DNA of 8,497 nucleotides from Hyphomicrobiales bacterium (lineage in GTDB: Bacteria > Pseudomonadota > Alphaproteobacteria > Rhizobiales > Aestuariivirgaceae): positions 1 through 8,497 of the forward strand of contig JALVRJ010000407.1 in NCBI GenBank assembly GCA_027031305.1. The letters run 5' to 3'. The notes beneath the pieces are model-generated. The model searched no databases. It saw nothing but the letters and a program-made list of their open reading frames with translations, and was not told where the DNA came from. A program made the position numbers and the translations under genes. Of this stretch, positions 6,689 to 8,497 are shown in pieces; position 1 is the stretch's first letter, and the number at the start of each line of letters is the position of its first letter.

Positions 6689-8497
6689 ATGCGGCTGATT
6701 TCCGAGCATTCGCCGAAAACGGCTTCGCGCAGTTTCCTGCCCATGGCCGCCTCGTTGTTCGCGGCGTTCCTGGCGTTGCTTGTGGCGGGTGTTCTGCTGC
6801 CCGCCGCTTCCGCCTTTCTGGCGACACCGGCCCTTGCGAGCGGTCCGGCGCAATCGGGCGATGGAACGCCGGGCACGGCGAAGGCCGCCGGAAAGGCCGG
6901 AGTGCCAACGCTGCGCAAGCGTTCCGCCGACAAGGCCGGGGCGCCCTCGGCGGAAGCAGACTCCAAACGGCACGAAGTGCAGGCGGAGGTGGCGCTGGGT
7001 GGCGCGGTGGAAGAGGCCCGCGCCGTGGCCGGACGCCTGGAGCGCCTGGCGGCGGAAGCGGAAAAGGAGCTGGCGGAGCTGCGGCTGAAGGTGGAGCGGC
7101 CGGACGCCGACGAAAAACTGTTGCGCGAGGCGCGCGGCAAGCTGAACCAGTTGAGTCTGAGGCTGCTGGCGGCGCGCAAGGATCTGGAACAGCCGCTGGG
7201 CCACATGCGCCAGCAGCTCAAGGCCCTGGGTCCGGCGCCGAAGGCAGGGGAGACGGAAGATCCGGGCATTACCGCGCGGCGCAAGCTGCTGTCGCGGGTG
7301 GTGCATCGCATGGAGGCGGTGGACCGCCGGCTGGAGCTGTTGCTGTTGGAAATGGAGCAATTGCACAACCGGGCCACCGAGCGTCAGCGCAGCCTTTTCT
7401 TTTCCGAGATACTCAAGCCGGCGCGCTCCATCCTCAACCCGTTCCTGTGGACGGACGGGCTGGCACAATTGCCGGAATACTGGCAGCGCCTGCGGGTGAT
7501 GGCCGGCGGCTGGCTGAGCGAGGACGCGCGGTTCAGCCTGCTGGCGGCCATGGCGTTGATCCTCTTGGCGCTGGCGGGGGTCGTGTGGCTGTGGCGACAA
7601 TGGCGTGGTCCATGGGAAAAGGGGGGTGAGGCGGCCGACGAGGTGCAGCGGCTGTGGCGGGCGGTGCGGGTGCCCCTGTTCGTGGCCCTGCTCACCTTCC
7701 TGCTAATGATCTTTCTCAAGATCGTGCTGTTTACGCTGGGCACGCCATCGCCACGCATGGAGCGGCTGTTGTCGGCGTTCGCCGGCGGCACCCTCTACGC
7801 GGTGGTGCTGATGGCGCTGGCGCGCGGGATCCTGCGGCCGCGCACGCCGCACATGCGGCTGGTGGACATCGCCCACGAGGGGGCAACACGGGCCTATCGC
7901 TGGGCGGCGCTGGTGGCCATTCTGCACGGACTGGACGTTTTCATCGTGCGCTCGGCGGCGGAATTGTTCATGCCCGTCTCCTTCATCGAGACGTGGAGCG
8001 CCTTCATGGCGGCGGCGCACGTGGTGCTGGTATGGCTGCTGATCATGTCCATCCGCCGCGCCCGGGCGCTCAGCGAGGTGGCGCCGGACAGCGCGCCGAA
8101 GCATTTCCTGTTCGGCTGGGTGCGCTACGTGTTCCATGTCATCCTGCTGTTGCTGGCCATCATCGTGCTGGCGCTGTTGCTGGGCTATGTGGCTCTGGCG
8201 CATTTCATCGCCCGGCAAATGGTTTTCACCGCGGCGCTGGTGGCCTCGCTGTACCTCGTTCATCACCTGGCCGACGCGCTGGTGAAAAGCGCTTTCGATC
8301 CGGCCTCTCCGGTCGGACGCTTCCTGCGCGAGAAGCTGCTGGTGCCGGAGGGGACGATTTCGCGCGCCGGTGTGCTGTTTTCCACGCTGGTGGACGTGGT
8401 GGTGGTGCTGATCGGCCTGCCGCTGATCCTCATGCAGTGGGCGGTGCAGCTGACGGACGTTTGGGTGTGGCTGCGCCAGGGGTTCTTCGGCTTCCGG
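6689..8497 (+). CDS. DUF3772 / MscS-family mechanosensitive ion channel, N-terminal part (3' end cut by window)
   Basis: The frame is open from 6689 to the window edge (603 codons, no stop). Residues 1-50 form a long export signal: hydrophobic AASLFAAFLALLVAGVLLPAASAF, then ATPALA|SG as a likely signal peptidase site near residue 50. Residues about 95-240 are charged and helical, with coiled-coil character, and carry DUF3772-like sequence: ARGKLNQLSLRLLAARKDLEQPL, LGPAP (180-184), DPGITARR, and SEILKPARSILNPFLW ending at Trp254. About seven or eight membrane segments follow, near residues 284-304, 328-350, 360-382, 401-420, 436-455, 481-503, 506-528 and 564-588. This matches large alphaproteobacterial DUF3772 channels of about 800 residues, in which the MscS pore and beta domain come last; that domain lies beyond the window. 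The role, by family, is release of solutes on hypo-osmotic shock, in the inner membrane. ATG 6689 has a poorly placed AAGG; GTG 6680 or ATG 6743 are alternatives. It may be co-transcribed with pyrG. Confidence 0.87.
   Translation, partial: MRLISEHSPKTASRSFLPMAASLFAAFLALLVAGVLLPAASAFLATPALASGPAQSGDGTPGTAKAAGKAGVPTLRKRSADKAGAPSAEADSKRHEVQAEVALGGAVEEARAVAGRLERLAAEAEKELAELRLKVERPDADEKLLREARGKLNQLSLRLLAARKDLEQPLGHMRQQLKALGPAPKAGETEDPGITARRKLLSRVVHRMEAVDRRLELLLLEMEQLHNRATERQRSLFFSEILKPARSILNPFLWTDGLAQLPEYWQRLRVMAGGWLSEDARFSLLAAMALILLALAGVVWLWRQWRGPWEKGGEAADEVQRLWRAVRVPLFVALLTFLLMIFLKIVLFTLGTPSPRMERLLSAFAGGTLYAVVLMALARGILRPRTPHMRLVDIAHEGATRAYRWAALVAILHGLDVFIVRSAAELFMPVSFIETWSAFMAAAHVVLVWLLIMSIRRARALSEVAPDSAPKHFLFGWVRYVFHVILLLLAIIVLALLLGYVALAHFIARQMVFTAALVASLYLVHHLADALVKSAFDPASPVGRFLREKLLVPEGTISRAGVLFSTLVDVVVVLIGLPLILMQWAVQLTDVWVWLRQGFFGFR

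Overview
The window is GC-rich, densely coded DNA from a bacterial chromosome. Protein sequence similarity points to an alphaproteobacterium, probably of the Hyphomicrobiales (Rhizobiales) or a close relative. Supporting signs, all from memory of these families rather than from a search, are a MarR regulator resembling LdtR of Liberibacter and Sinorhizobium, a stand-alone CinA-N/MoCF-domain protein divergent from sfsA, a DUF3772 mechanosensitive channel, and a promoter of the alphaproteobacterial CTTGAC/CTATNT type. No rRNA, tRNA, CRISPR array, insertion sequence, phage gene or toxin-antitoxin pair is visible.

Layout. (1) 1-375, minus strand: the N-terminal half of sfsA, running off the left edge. 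(2) 429-1265, plus: a molybdopterin-binding (CinA N-terminal/MoCF) domain protein, divergent from sfsA. (3) 1266-1471: an AT-richer upstream region with a weak promoter candidate and a spaced inverted repeat. (4) 1472-1984, plus: the LdtR-like MarR regulator. (5) 1985-2195: a convergent intergenic stretch with a long stem-loop candidate followed by a strong intrinsic terminator. (6) 2196-2774, minus: a thioredoxin-fold peroxiredoxin-like protein with a CNHC motif. (7) 2775-3175: a 401-bp gap holding divergent control regions, including a good sigma-70 promoter and a roughly 190-nt leader for the next gene. (8) 3176-4819, plus: a DEAD-box RNA helicase of RhlE type with a long basic RGG-rich tail. 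(9) 4820-4995: the pyrG upstream region, with several small inverted repeats. (10) 4996-6627, plus: pyrG, CTP synthase, complete with intact catalytic residues. (11) 6689-8497, plus: the N-terminal 603 codons of a DUF3772/MscS-type mechanosensitive channel, running off the right edge.

The genes do not form one pathway. They look like independent housekeeping or stress units: nucleotide synthesis (pyrG), RNA remodelling (helicase), envelope and osmotic protection (channel, and perhaps the LdtR-like regulator), and redox (thioredoxin-like protein). Only pyrG and the channel gene are close enough (61 bp) to be plausibly co-transcribed. I did not find a convincing undescribed multi-gene system. 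The parts most worth a second look are non-coding: the structured helicase leader, the stem-loop region after the MarR gene, and the mutually exclusive hairpins before pyrG.
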